In this document: positions 44,701-51,708 of the stretch, piece by piece
How the letters are laid out: each line of letters starts with the position of its first letter
Position numbering within the stretch: the stretch's first letter is position 1
Assembly: GCF_001315015.1 (NCBI RefSeq)
Contig: NZ_CP012915.1
Coordinates: forward strand, 124,001 to 188,000
Direction of reading: 5' to 3'
Origin: Azospirillum brasilense
GTDB taxonomy: Bacteria > Pseudomonadota > Alphaproteobacteria > Azospirillales > Azospirillaceae
Length of the DNA: 64,000 nucleotides
Notes under the pieces: model-generated
Databases searched by the model: none
What the model saw: only the letters and a program-made list of their open reading frames with translations
What the model was told of the DNA's origin: nothing
Made by a program: the position numbers and the translations under genes

Positions 44701-47418
44701 GCGGCGGGCAACGTCTCGGCGCCGGGGACGCAGTCGCTGACCGTCGACACCACCGCTCCGAACGCTCCGGCGGTGACCAGCGCCGCGCTGAGCAACAGCA
44801 CCACCCCGGTGATCGGCGGCACGGCGGAGGCCGGCAGCACGGTGACGGTCACCATCGGCGGCGCCACCTACACCACCATCGCGACGGGCGGAAACTGGAG
44901 CGTCAATCTCGCCACGGCGACGCCGGCCTCCGGCGCGCTGAACCTGAACGCCAACGGCGCCAACCCGGTCTCGGCCACCGCCACCGACGCGGCGGGCAAC
45001 ACGTCCACGCCGGGGACGCAGTCGCTGACCATCGACACCACGTTGCCCGATGCTCCGGCGGTGACCTCGGCGGCGCTGACCAGAAACACCACCCCGGTGA
45101 TCACCGGCACGGCGGAAGCGGGCAGCACCGTCACCGTCACCATCGGCGGCGCCACCTACACCACCACCGCCACGGGCGGAAACTGGAGCGTCAATCTCGC
45201 CACCGCGACGCCGACAACCGGCGCGCTCAGCCTGAACGCCAACGGCGCCAACCCGGTCTCGGCCACCGCCACCGATGCCTCGGGCAACGTCTCGGCGCCG
45301 GGCACCCAGTCGTTGGTCATCGACACCACCGCTCCCAACGCTCCGGCGGTGACCTCGGCGGCGCTGACCAACAACGCCGCGCCGACCCTCACCGGCTCGG
45401 CCGAGGCCGGCAGCACCGTCACCGTCACGGTGGGCGGTGCCACCTACACCACCACCGCCACCAACGGCGGCGCCTGGAGCCTCAACCTCGCCACCGCCAC
45501 ACCGGTCACCGGTTCGCTGAGCCTGAACCCCAACGGCGCCAACCCGGTGTCGGCCACGGCGACCGACGCGGCGGGCAACGTCTCGGGTCCCGGCACGCAG
45601 TCGCTGACCATCGACACCACCGCGCCCACGGCCACCGTGCTGTTCGAGGACGACAGCATCGACGCCATCGAGCAGTCCAGCGTCGCCTTCACCATCAGCG
45701 GCGGCGAGGCCGGGGCCGGCTTCACCTGGACGATCACCTCGGCGGGCGGCGGCCAGGTCACCGGCTCCGGCGTGATGAGCGGCCCGACCATGCGGGTGAG
45801 CGGGCTGGATCTCTCCAGCCTGGGCGACGGCACGCTCACCCTGACGCTCGGCCTGACCGACCCGGCGGGCAACGCCTCGGCACCCTTCACCGCGACGACG
45901 CAGAAGCTCACCGCCACGGTGGAGAAGCCCGCCCCCATCGCGCCGCCGCCGGTCGCCACCGTGGACGGCGCCACCGTCAACGGCTCGATCACCACCGGCG
46001 ACGACGGCAAGCGCGTCACCACCGTGACCATCGCGGCCAGCAACGAGGAGCGGGTCGAGGACAGCAGCACCGCCAACGCCGACCTCGCCGACGTGCCGGT
46101 GGTGCGCGAGCAGGTGGTCGACCGGCAGACCGGAGCGGTGTCCACCGTCACCACCCTGACGGTCAGCGTTGCCAGCGGGGTGGCCGTCACCACCTCGGGC
46201 AGCGCCGAGCGGCAGACCGCCGCGGAGGCCCAGACCGGACTGAGCGGGCTGATCGCCGCCATCGAGGCGCGCACCGACACCGGCACGGCCTCGCGCGGCA
46301 ACCTGACCGGCGGCGGTTCGGGCTTCCTCTCGGTGCTGTCCGCCCAGGCCCAGCTCCTGGTGCGCGCCATCGACTTCAGCGCGCCGGGGGTGGCCGCCGG
46401 CCAGGCGGTGCAGACCAAGGTGACCGGCAACACGCTGGGCGGCACCGGCACCGCCAGCACGGCGCCGACCGCGGTGGTGCTGAACACCACGGCGGTGGCC
46501 GGGCCGGTGACCATCCAGCTCGACAACGTGGAGTTCGCCGCGGTGGTCGGCGCCGCCACGCTGGTCGGCGGCGACGGCGAGCAGATCGTCTACGGCGACG
46601 ACCACGAGCAGTTCATGTATCTGGGGGCCGGCGACGACATCCTGCACGGCGGCGGCGGCAACGACACGATCGCCAGCGCCGGCGGCAACGACACGCTGTA
46701 CGGCGACGACGGCGACGACGTGGTGATGGGCGGCGAGGGCGACGACTGGCTGTTCGGCGGGGAGGGCAACGACCTGGTCGGCGGCGGGGTCGGCAACGAT
46801 GCGCTGTTCGGCGGGACGGGCCAGGACATCCTGTTCGGCGAGGACGGCGACGACACGCTGAGCGGCGAGGAGGGCGACGACACGCTGTCCGGCGGGTCGG
46901 GCAACGACCTTCTGTTCGGCGGGGAGGGCAACGACTTCCTGATCGGCGACGAGGGCGACGACACGATCAGCGGCGGCAACGGCAACGACGTGGCGCTGGG
47001 CGGAGCGGGACGCGACCTGATCGGGCTCGGCGCGGGCGACGACCTGGCCAGCGGCGGCGACGGCGACGACACGCTGTTCGGCGAGGCCGGCAACGACACG
47101 CTGTTCGGCGGGGCGGGCAACGACCTGCTGAACGGCGGGGCCGGCAACGACGTTCTGTTCGCCGACGGCGGAGCGGACACGCTGTGGGGCGGCGAGGGCG
47201 CGGACGTCTTCGCCTTCGGCCGGTCCTCGGGCGGGTCGGTGGTGATGGACTTCCAGGCCGGGGTGGACCGTCTGGCGCTCTACGACGCCAGCATGGACCT
47301 CGGCGCGGTGATCCGCTCGGCCCGGGTGGAGGGCGGCAACACCACCCTCGACGTCGGCGCGGGCAACCGCATCACCATCCTCGGCCAGACCGGAAACGTC
47401 GCCGCCTGGTTCGGCTGA
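38716..47418 (+). CDS. Giant Thr-rich RTX-type surface adhesin (type I secretion substrate)
   Basis: 2900 residues from ATG 38716. I prefer this start because the upstream frame contains Cys and low-quality sequence, whereas I see no Cys after it, as is usual for type I substrates. Order: ~15 imperfect T-x-x-V-x-x-LETLIGG-x-G-x-D repeats (residues ~44-465); two IPD/TVTITVASDSDTYTLG modules around a SwmB-like domain; cadherin/VCBS-like segments to ~1245; eleven 95-96-residue Ig-like repeats (~1250-2305); a linker; 22 RTX nonapeptides GGxGxD (~2637-2834); and a C-terminal secretion region. The RTX calcium-binding C-terminus predicts HlyB/HlyD/TolC export, but no such genes are in the window. 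Likely biofilm or root attachment role. It is flanked by the glycosyltransferase locus. Confidence 0.88.
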   Translation: MAAGGTLTLTPGADYVFSSTEAWSGIVGNGSTQGVRLNTQGQTLTVSNLDRLIGGTSGQRKDVVTLAGTGGNTITVQALETLIGGSGNDRVLLTSTGTTMVVESLETIIGATTGTALITLAGTTGNTMSVAYLKSLVGSTGKDVINLNAAGSTGATMAVSLMETLIGTDGLDMIATIRGGSNTMFLQGIEIVLGNGAAVDGNDTVILANGGNTIGILALETLIGGTGNDIATLAFRSGSADVRTGGGTVAISSIETIVGGAAVNGNGGRSAAILLDIGNTITVASLSTLIGGGGKDVVNITLRDGTPIVGDQPIPWSTTGSTMLVSLVETIIGSSGDDLIVALNSDGMTLAVSAIESVVGKAGNDVVVLGTGGNTIQVEALETLIGGSGDDVVTVRTTLGATMTVSAVETIVGNAGTDVVYLGASGNTIQVEALETVIGGTGNDVVTVTDTAGTIFVSGVETIYTPYQTLTLSGTDTYVSLPPVVADTTPPSITAVSIPDAVMKIGDVVTVTITVASDSDTYTLGAGSTVGGFALGNLTKVDATTYTATFTVTSGGADVAAGADVPVNIVLTDSASNSNTPYTTAVSQSADRIDANRPTVASAAVNGTTLTVTFAEAMSATSAAGLTVTVAGQTRAATYASGSGTTTLTFTLASAVAQGETVTLDYNPGTGTLTDTASNAPDLVTNQSVTNNTADTTPPSITNVTIPNQPAKVGDTVTVTITVASDSDTYTLGNGSTVGGFALGNLTKVSATTYTATFTVTADGLRTGDRAAADDIPVNIVLVDSASNANTPYTTAISQTNDRIDTNAPPVLAVPTTPPTLVDTAADDSFPLIDGQLSASDLEGDTLTYSIAGSQASPLQYGSVTLSNGVTYDTWSTGPGGTSYVNSQTGHYAYVFDAAFLNGVPAGPMQGTSTFTVSDGNRTVSQQLTLNFTGANDSPILSGDVRSLATIDQGIADAANTGTTVTALLASAGTATDAEYDSPFPMVTVVPLGIAVTGVTNTNGTWQYKVGTGAWTDIPTGSSNGAALLLAGSDRVRFVPSGSGFTNTDTGGLTFKAWDLTSGTAGGTADTSADAYSTGSATATITVDAVPTLTATGGAKTFGVGVDASTSLFSAVAASTVEAGQSFRGVVFTVSGVVDATEVLTIGGIDVALTNGATATLSGLGVAGGDAGVSVSVVGGVATVTVSGLERSDAQMNALLGGVTYTNTSATATLGNRTVAIASLSDSGGATGSATISGVSTVVSVADVTPPAAPVVTSAALTKSATPIIAGTAEADSTVTVTIGGATYTTTATGGNWSVNLATATPASGSLNLNANGANPVSVTARDASNNTSTAGTQTLTIDTTAPDAPAVTSAALTKNATPIIGGTAEAGSTVTVTVGGATYTTTATGGNWSVNLATATPTTGSLSLNANGANPVSATATDAAGNTSAPGTQSLTIDTTAPNAPTVTTALSNSTTPILTGTAEAGSTVTVTIGGATYTTTATGGNWSVNLATTTPTTGSLSLNANGANPVSATATDAAGNVSAPGTQSLTIDTTAPNAPTVTTALSNSTTPILTGTAEAGSTVTVTIGGATYTTTATGGNWSVNLATTTPVSGSLNLNANGANPVSATATDAAGNVSAPGTQSLTIDTTAPNAPTVTTALSNSTTPILTGTAEAGSTVTVTIGGATYTTTATGGNWSVNLATATPTTGSLSLNANGANPVSATATDAAGNVSAPGTQSLTIDTTAPNAPTVTTALSNSTTPILTGTAEAGSTVTVTIGGATYTTTATGGNWSVNLATATPASGTLNLNANGANPVSATATDAAGNVSAPGTQSLTIDTTLPNAPVVTSAALSNSTTPILTGTAEAGSTVTVTIGGATYTTTATGGNWSVNLATATPASGSLSLNANGANPVSATATDAAGNVSAPGTQSLTIDTTLPNAPVVTSAALSNSTTPILTGTAEAGSTVTVTIGGATYTTIATGGNWSVNLATTTPTSGALNLNANGANPVSATATDAAGNVSAPGTQSLTVDTTAPNAPAVTSAALSNSTTPVIGGTAEAGSTVTVTIGGATYTTIATGGNWSVNLATATPASGALNLNANGANPVSATATDAAGNTSTPGTQSLTIDTTLPDAPAVTSAALTRNTTPVITGTAEAGSTVTVTIGGATYTTTATGGNWSVNLATATPTTGALSLNANGANPVSATATDASGNVSAPGTQSLVIDTTAPNAPAVTSAALTNNAAPTLTGSAEAGSTVTVTVGGATYTTTATNGGAWSLNLATATPVTGSLSLNPNGANPVSATATDAAGNVSGPGTQSLTIDTTAPTATVLFEDDSIDAIEQSSVAFTISGGEAGAGFTWTITSAGGGQVTGSGVMSGPTMRVSGLDLSSLGDGTLTLTLGLTDPAGNASAPFTATTQKLTATVEKPAPIAPPPVATVDGATVNGSITTGDDGKRVTTVTIAASNEERVEDSSTANADLADVPVVREQVVDRQTGAVSTVTTLTVSVASGVAVTTSGSAERQTAAEAQTGLSGLIAAIEARTDTGTASRGNLTGGGSGFLSVLSAQAQLLVRAIDFSAPGVAAGQAVQTKVTGNTLGGTGTASTAPTAVVLNTTAVAGPVTIQLDNVEFAAVVGAATLVGGDGEQIVYGDDHEQFMYLGAGDDILHGGGGNDTIASAGGNDTLYGDDGDDVVMGGEGDDWLFGGEGNDLVGGGVGNDALFGGTGQDILFGEDGDDTLSGEEGDDTLSGGSGNDLLFGGEGNDFLIGDEGDDTISGGNGNDVALGGAGRDLIGLGAGDDLASGGDGDDTLFGEAGNDTLFGGAGNDLLNGGAGNDVLFADGGADTLWGGEGADVFAFGRSSGGSVVMDFQAGVDRLALYDASMDLGAVIRSARVEGGNTTLDVGAGNRITILGQTGNVAAWFG
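38845..40110 (+). repeat. N-terminal LETLIGG-type protein repeats
   Basis: About 15 degenerate units of 26-42 residues with consensus T-[IM]-x-V-x-x-[LIV]-E-[TS]-[LI]-[IV]-G-G-x-G-x-D-x-V. They resemble an expanded RTX unit, with a hydrophobic VxxLETLIGG face added to GxGxD turns, and probably form a beta-solenoid. The DNA copies have diverged. Confidence 0.75.
42460..45630 (+). repeat. Eleven tandem 285/288-bp Ig-like repeats
   Basis: Unit boundaries recur every 285 bp (four units, 42864-44003) or 288 bp (the others); the shorter units lack one codon (TVTTALSN versus VVTSAALSN). Each encodes an Ig-like domain with TPILTGTAEAGSTVTVTIGG, ATGGNWSVNLAT and GTQSLTIDTT. Units 3 to 6 are almost identical in DNA, with error-free stretches well over 100 nt between neighbours, while the first and last units differ more. 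Copy number is likely unstable. Confidence 0.92.
46624..47219 (+). repeat. RTX calcium-binding nonapeptide block
   Basis: 22 contiguous nine-residue units, such as GEGNDLVGG and EDGDDTLSG, encoded by GGCGA/GGCAACGA-rich 27-bp repeats. They should form a calcium-stabilised beta-roll after secretion. Confidence 0.92.
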
Positions 47419-47450
47419 GGCGCCGGGACCGGAGCGCATTCCAAAAAAAG

Positions 47451-47496
47451 AAAGGCGGGTGAAGGGACCTTTTGGGCTCCGGCACCCGCCTTTTTT
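47451..47496. terminator. Bidirectional rho-independent terminator
   Basis: AAAGGCGGGTG (47451-47461) pairs with CACCCGCCTTT (47483-47493), followed by TTT on the plus strand. On the minus strand the stem is followed by TTTCTTTTTTT. It can end both the adhesin and the convergent acyl-CoA dehydrogenase operon. Confidence 0.9.
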
Positions 47497-47518
47497 CCGA
47501 CGGCGGATCAGCTCAAAC

Positions 47519-47546
47519 CCGGAGGAGGCTTTCAGGCCGCCTCCGG
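47519..47546 (-). terminator. Additional hairpin after the acyl-CoA dehydrogenase gene
   Basis: CCGGAGG-A-GGC and GCC-G-CCTCCGG form a stem with a TTTCAG loop and one mismatch, 37 bp after the dehydrogenase stop on the minus strand. It lacks a T-tract and may protect the 3' end ahead of the main terminator. Confidence 0.5.
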
Positions 47547-47583
47547 CACCCCTGGGGAGTTGGGATTAGGGAACACTGTCCGG

Positions 47584-48747
47584 TCAGTAGGACTTCGGCA
47601 GGTCCAGAACATGCTCAGCGACGTAGGCCAGGATCAGGTTGGTGGAGACGGGCGCCACCTGATACAGCCGGGTCTCGCGGAACTTGCGCTCCACGTCGTA
47701 TTCGCTGGCGAAGCCGAAGCCGCCATGGAACTGCAGGCAGGCGTTCGCCGCCTCCCACGAGGCCTTGGCGGCGAGGTACTTCGCCATGTTGGCCTGGGCG
47801 CCGCAGGGCTCCCCGGCGTCGTAGAGGCGGCAGGCCTCGAAACGCATCAGGTTGGCGGCCTCGACCTCGATGAAGCTTTCGGCGATGGGGAACTGCACGC
47901 CCTGGTTCTGGGCGATCGGGCGGCCGAACACCTGACGGTCGCGGGTGTAGTCGCAGACCTTGTCGATGAACCAATAGCCGTCACCGATGCATTCCGCCGC
48001 GATCAGCACCCGTTCGGCGTTGAGGCCGGTCAGGATGTATTTGAAGCCCTGGCCTTCCTCGCCGATCAGGTTCTCCGCGGGGATTTCCAGATTGTCGAAG
48101 AACAGCTCGTTGGTCTCATGGTTGACCATGTTGCGGATGGGCTGGACCGTCATGCCCTTCTGCATCGCCTCCTTGATGTCGACGATGAAGATCGACATGC
48201 CCTCCGACTTCTTGCGCACCTGATCGAGCGGGGTGGTGCGGGCCAGCAGGATCATCAGGTCGGAATGCTGGACGCGGGAGATCCACACCTTCTGCCCGTT
48301 GATGACGTAGCGGTCGCCCTTCTTCTCCGCCCGGGTCTTGATGCGGGTGGTGTCGGTGCCGGTGGTCGGCTCGGTGACGCCCATCGACTGGAGGCGCAGC
48401 TCACCCGCCGCGATCTTCGGCAGGTAGCGCCGGCGCTGCTCCTCCGAGCCGTGCCGGACCAGCGTGTTCATGTTGTACATCTGGCCGTGGCAGGCGCCGG
48501 AGTTGCCGCCCGAGCGGTTGATCTCCTCCATGATGACAGAGGCTTCGGTCAGGCCGAGGCCCGATCCGCCATATTCCTCCGGGATCAGGGCGGCCATCCA
48601 GCCGGCCTTGGTCAGCGCGTCCACGAACTCCTCGGGATAGCCGCGCTCCTCGTCGATGCGGCGATGGTACTCGCTGGGGAATTCGGCGCAGAGCGCGCGC
48701 ACGGCGTCGCGGATCTCGTCGAAGCCCTGACCGATGCTGGTCTTCAT
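47584..48747 (-). CDS. Acyl-CoA dehydrogenase
   Basis: A 387-residue FAD flavoprotein that introduces an alpha,beta double bond in an acyl-CoA. Family signatures are MGVTEPTTGTDTTRIKTRAEKKGDRYVINGQKVWIS (FAD/substrate loop), LIGEEGQGFKYILTGLNAERVLIAAECIGDG, YTRDRQVFGRPI, and FHGGFGFASEYDVERKFRETR near the C-terminus. It is the last gene of the minus-strand operon, 36 bp after the CitE-like lyase. A homologous dehydrogenase accompanies the itaconate genes of Pseudomonas aeruginosa, which supports a shared pathway. Confidence 0.9.
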   Translation of the reverse strand: MKTSIGQGFDEIRDAVRALCAEFPSEYHRRIDEERGYPEEFVDALTKAGWMAALIPEEYGGSGLGLTEASVIMEEINRSGGNSGACHGQMYNMNTLVRHGSEEQRRRYLPKIAAGELRLQSMGVTEPTTGTDTTRIKTRAEKKGDRYVINGQKVWISRVQHSDLMILLARTTPLDQVRKKSEGMSIFIVDIKEAMQKGMTVQPIRNMVNHETNELFFDNLEIPAENLIGEEGQGFKYILTGLNAERVLIAAECIGDGYWFIDKVCDYTRDRQVFGRPIAQNQGVQFPIAESFIEVEAANLMRFEACRLYDAGEPCGAQANMAKYLAAKASWEAANACLQFHGGFGFASEYDVERKFRETRLYQVAPVSTNLILAYVAEHVLDLPKSY

Positions 48748-48783
48748 GTCTCGTTACCCTGCTTTTTTGATTGTTGCCGTGTT

Positions 48784-49647
48784 TCAGGCCGTGGGGGCGC
48801 TGCGCGCCAGGATGGCCTTCGCCCGCTCGGCGACGGGGCGGTCGACCATGCGCCCATCCACCTGCACGGCGCCGCGCCCCGTCGCCTGGGCCTCGTCCCA
48901 CGCCGCGACCACCCGCCCGGCCCAGGCCACGTCGGCGGCGGAGGGGGCGAAGACGTCGCGGACGACGGGCAGCTGGGCCGGATGGATGCACAGCGCGCCG
49001 GACATGCCGACGGCCCGCGCCTGCGCCACCATGGCGCGGTAGGCGTCGAGGTCGCGGAACTCGGCCAGCGAACCGGGCAGGCCGATCGCCGCGAGACCGC
49101 GGGCGGCGGCGGCCAGGGCGATCTGGCGGCAGGGCAGGGCGAGCAGCGCCTCGGTCGGCTCCACCCCCAGCGTCAGGGCAAAATCCTCGCTGCCCAGCGC
49201 CAGGGCCGCCACGCGCGGGACGGCGGCGATTGCGGCCAGCCGCTCCAGCCCCAGCGGACTCTCGATGAGGGCGACGAGGCCGATGGCGCCCGGCGTCAGG
49301 CCGCGCTCCGCCTCCCACTCCACGATCATTGCGGAGAGGACGCGCAGCGCCCCGGCGTCCTCGGCCTTGGGCACCACCAGGGCGGCCACGCCGGGGCGCA
49401 CCGCGGCCTCCAAATCGGCGACGGCGTCGCGCCAGCCGCTGTTGATCCGCACCAGCACCGGCACGCCCAGCCCGTGCAGGCGGTCGATCGGCGCGGGAAG
49501 CCCGCGGCGGGCCTCCGGCTTGCCGGCGGGCAGGACCGCGTCCTCAAGGTCGAGGATAAGGGCGTCCGCCCCGCGCTGGTGGGCCTTCTCCAGCAGCTTG
49601 GCGTTGTCGGCGGGGACGAAGAGATAGGATCGGTACGGCAGGGCCAT
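48784..49647 (-). CDS. ccl: CitE/HpcH-like lyase, probable (S)-citramalyl-CoA lyase
   Basis: A 287-residue HpcH/HpaI-type TIM barrel. Markers are RSYLFVPADNAKLLEKA at the start, ALILDLEDAV (metal-binding Asp/Glu), VLVRINS, VPKAEDAG, ALIESPLGLERL (Glu ligand), LGSEDFALTLG (Asp ligand) and CIHPAQLP. This family cleaves malyl- or citramalyl-CoA. Beside a CoA-transferase and a MaoC-like hydratase it most likely splits citramalyl-CoA to acetyl-CoA and pyruvate. The gap to the hydratase gene is 37 bp. A malyl-CoA lyase is the main alternative. Confidence 0.7.
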   Translation of the reverse strand: MALPYRSYLFVPADNAKLLEKAHQRGADALILDLEDAVLPAGKPEARRGLPAPIDRLHGLGVPVLVRINSGWRDAVADLEAAVRPGVAALVVPKAEDAGALRVLSAMIVEWEAERGLTPGAIGLVALIESPLGLERLAAIAAVPRVAALALGSEDFALTLGVEPTEALLALPCRQIALAAAARGLAAIGLPGSLAEFRDLDAYRAMVAQARAVGMSGALCIHPAQLPVVRDVFAPSAADVAWAGRVVAAWDEAQATGRGAVQVDGRMVDRPVAERAKAILARSAPTA

Positions 49648-49684
49648 CAGACGCGCCCTCCAACCGTGTCGCGCGTTGCCGCCG

Positions 49685-50530
49685 TCATGACCGTTCGGCC
49701 TCCAGCTCGGCGGACATGGCGACGAAGCCCTCGTGGTCGGTCACCCACAGCGTGGCGCCGGTGGCGGTCGGGGCGCCGCACAGGGTCAGCGGATGGATGT
49801 CGAACAGCGGCCGCTTCGCCCGGAAGCGGAAGCCGGTCACCCGCACCCCCGGATTCTCGCGCAGGAACAGGTCCATCAGCATGGTAGCGCTGAGCGGGCC
49901 ATGGAACACCAGCCCCGGATAGCCCTCGACGTCGCGGCAATAGTCACGATCGTAATGGATGCGGTGGCCGTTGAAGGTCAGGGCGGAGTAGCGGAACAGC
50001 AGCACCGGATCGGGCTGGATGCGCCGCTGCCACACCGCCTCGCCCGCCGGACGCTCGCCGGGGACGGGGGCGTCGCCGGGCTTGGCGGCCTCGCGGTAGA
50101 CGATGTCGTGGAACTCGGTGATGGCGACGCCGGCGGCGGTGCTGATCTCGTGTCGGACTTTCACGAAGACCATCCGGCCCGACCGGCCCTCCTTCGGGGT
50201 GACCTCCTCGATGGTCGAGCGGCGGGTGATCGCCTCGCCGCTGCGGATCGGCCGGTGGAAGGTCAGGGTGTCGCCGGCCCACATGCGGCGGGGCAGTTCC
50301 ACCGGCGGCAGGAAGCCGCCCTTGTGCGGATGCCCGTCCTCGGCGATGTCGCGCTGCAAGGCCTTCGGCAGGAAATACAGCCAGTGCCCGAGCGGCGGCA
50401 CCTCGCCGGCCGGCCAGGGCGGGTTGTCATGGTCGAGCATCGCCGCCAGTCCGGTCAGCGCCGCCGGTGCCGCGACGTCCTCGGCGCTTTCCGATCGGCC
50501 GATCCAATCGCGCAAATGGTCCATGGTCAT
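49685..50530 (-). CDS. ich: MaoC-like hydratase, probable itaconyl-CoA/mesaconyl-C4-CoA hydratase
   Basis: A 281-residue double-hotdog hydratase. The N-terminal half (PPLGHWLYFLPKALQRDIAEDGHPHKGGFLPPVELPRRMWAGDTLTF) is characteristic of mesaconyl-C4-CoA hydratases. The C-terminal half holds the hydratase-type YSALTFNGHRIHYDRDY and VFHGPLSATMLMDLF. It should hydrate itaconyl- or mesaconyl-CoA to citramalyl-CoA. The first of two close ATGs (50530) is chosen because it overlaps the CoA-transferase stop (ATGA) and follows GGGGGGAGC. Confidence 0.7.
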   Translation of the reverse strand: MTMDHLRDWIGRSESAEDVAAPAALTGLAAMLDHDNPPWPAGEVPPLGHWLYFLPKALQRDIAEDGHPHKGGFLPPVELPRRMWAGDTLTFHRPIRSGEAITRRSTIEEVTPKEGRSGRMVFVKVRHEISTAAGVAITEFHDIVYREAAKPGDAPVPGERPAGEAVWQRRIQPDPVLLFRYSALTFNGHRIHYDRDYCRDVEGYPGLVFHGPLSATMLMDLFLRENPGVRVTGFRFRAKRPLFDIHPLTLCGAPTATGATLWVTDHEGFVAMSAELEAERS

Positions 50531-51708
50531 GCTCCCCCCTTATTGTTCGACGGTTTGACGCCGGACGGCGTCGGTTCGAAGATCTCACGCCGGACGGCGT
50601 CGGTGTGTTGGCCCAGCGCCGGAACGGCGCCGGAGACGTAGGGCCGGCCGCGCACCTGCACCGGCGGCGCCACCACGTCGACCAGTCCGCCCGGCGTCCC
50701 AGCGGTCACGCGGCGCAACTGCGCGTGGGTGGACAGGTCGGCCACCTCGTTCAGCGAGCCGAAGGCGGTGCGCGCGCGGTTCAGCCGGCGCACCGCCTCG
50801 GCGTGGTCCATGGTCTGGAAGATGGCGGCGACGAGGCCGTCCAGCTCCGGGCGGTTGGCGACGCGGCGGTTGTTGGTCGCGAAGCGCTCGTCGGTCGCCA
50901 GCTCCGGCCGCAGCAGAACGTCGGCGCAGAAGGCCGTCCATTCGCGCTCGTTCTGGATCGACAGCACCACCTGCCGGCCGTCGGCCAGGGTGAAGGCGGA
51001 ATAGGGGGCGATGCTCGGGTGCATCAGCCCGACCCGCCCCGGCGCCTTGCCGCCATGGTCGTGGTGCATCAGCGGCACCATCATCCATTCCGCCAGCGAA
51101 TCGAACAGGGACACGGCGACCGCCGACCCCTCGCCGCTGCGCTCGCGCTCCAGCAATGCCTGGAGGACGCCGGTGTAGGCGTTCATGCCGCAGGCGATGT
51201 CGGCCACCGACACGCCGACGCGCCCCGGCTGGTCCGGCGATCCGGTGATGGAAGCCAGCCCGGTCTCGCTCTGCACCAGCAGGTCGTAGGCCTTCATGTC
51301 GCGGTAGGGGCCGTCGTCGCCGTAGCCGGAGATGTCGCAGGTGATCAGCCGGGGATGGCGCCGCCGCAGGGCGTCCGAGCCGAAGCCGGCCCGCTCCGCC
51401 GCGCCCGGCGCCAAATTCTGCACGAAGACGTCGGCGCGGGCGATCAGCCGCTCCAGCAGTTCGGCATCCTCGGGCGTCTTGATGTCGAGAACGACCGATT
51501 CCTTGCCGCGGTTGAGCCAGACGAAATAGGAACTCTGCCCGTGGACCACGGCGTCGTAGCCGCGGGCGAAGTCGCCTTCCGGCCGTTCGATCTTGATGAC
51601 CCGCGCCCCGGCGTCGGCAAGGCGCGACGTGCAGAGCGGCGCCGCCACCGCCTGCTCCAGCGAGACGACCAGAAGTCCAGACAGAGGTCCAGCCAGAGGT
51701 GAAGTCAT
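50527..51708 (-). CDS. ict: CaiB/Frc-type CoA-transferase, probable itaconate/mesaconate CoA-transferase
   Basis: A 393-residue class III CoA-transferase from ATG 51708 (MTSPLAGPLSGLLVVSLEQAVAAP); the ORF runs 96 nt further but without family similarity. Motifs are RLADAGARVIKIERPEGDFARGYD, FVWLNRGKESVVLDIKTPE, FVQNLAPGAAERAGFG (with the following acidic catalytic region), ITCDISGYGDDGPYRDMKAYDLLVQSETG, and a C-terminal TPGG/GQHTDAVRREI. It would activate a C5 dicarboxylate using succinyl-CoA. First gene of the four-gene operon; GGAGG precedes the start. Confidence 0.75.
   Translation of the reverse strand: MTSPLAGPLSGLLVVSLEQAVAAPLCTSRLADAGARVIKIERPEGDFARGYDAVVHGQSSYFVWLNRGKESVVLDIKTPEDAELLERLIARADVFVQNLAPGAAERAGFGSDALRRRHPRLITCDISGYGDDGPYRDMKAYDLLVQSETGLASITGSPDQPGRVGVSVADIACGMNAYTGVLQALLERERSGEGSAVAVSLFDSLAEWMMVPLMHHDHGGKAPGRVGLMHPSIAPYSAFTLADGRQVVLSIQNEREWTAFCADVLLRPELATDERFATNNRRVANRPELDGLVAAIFQTMDHAEAVRRLNRARTAFGSLNEVADLSTHAQLRRVTAGTPGGLVDVVAPPVQVRGRPYVSGAVPALGQHTDAVRREIFEPTPSGVKPSNNKGGA

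Noticed and set aside
42460..45630. Regularly spaced repeats considered as a CRISPR-like array
   Set aside because: The period is 285-288 bp, the whole unit is coding, and there are no short repeats with unique spacers.
38686..47462. Several 900-1900-codon frames on both strands over the adhesin gene
   Set aside because: They mirror the adhesin's repeats in other frames, have extreme His/Arg/Gly composition and lack start signals.
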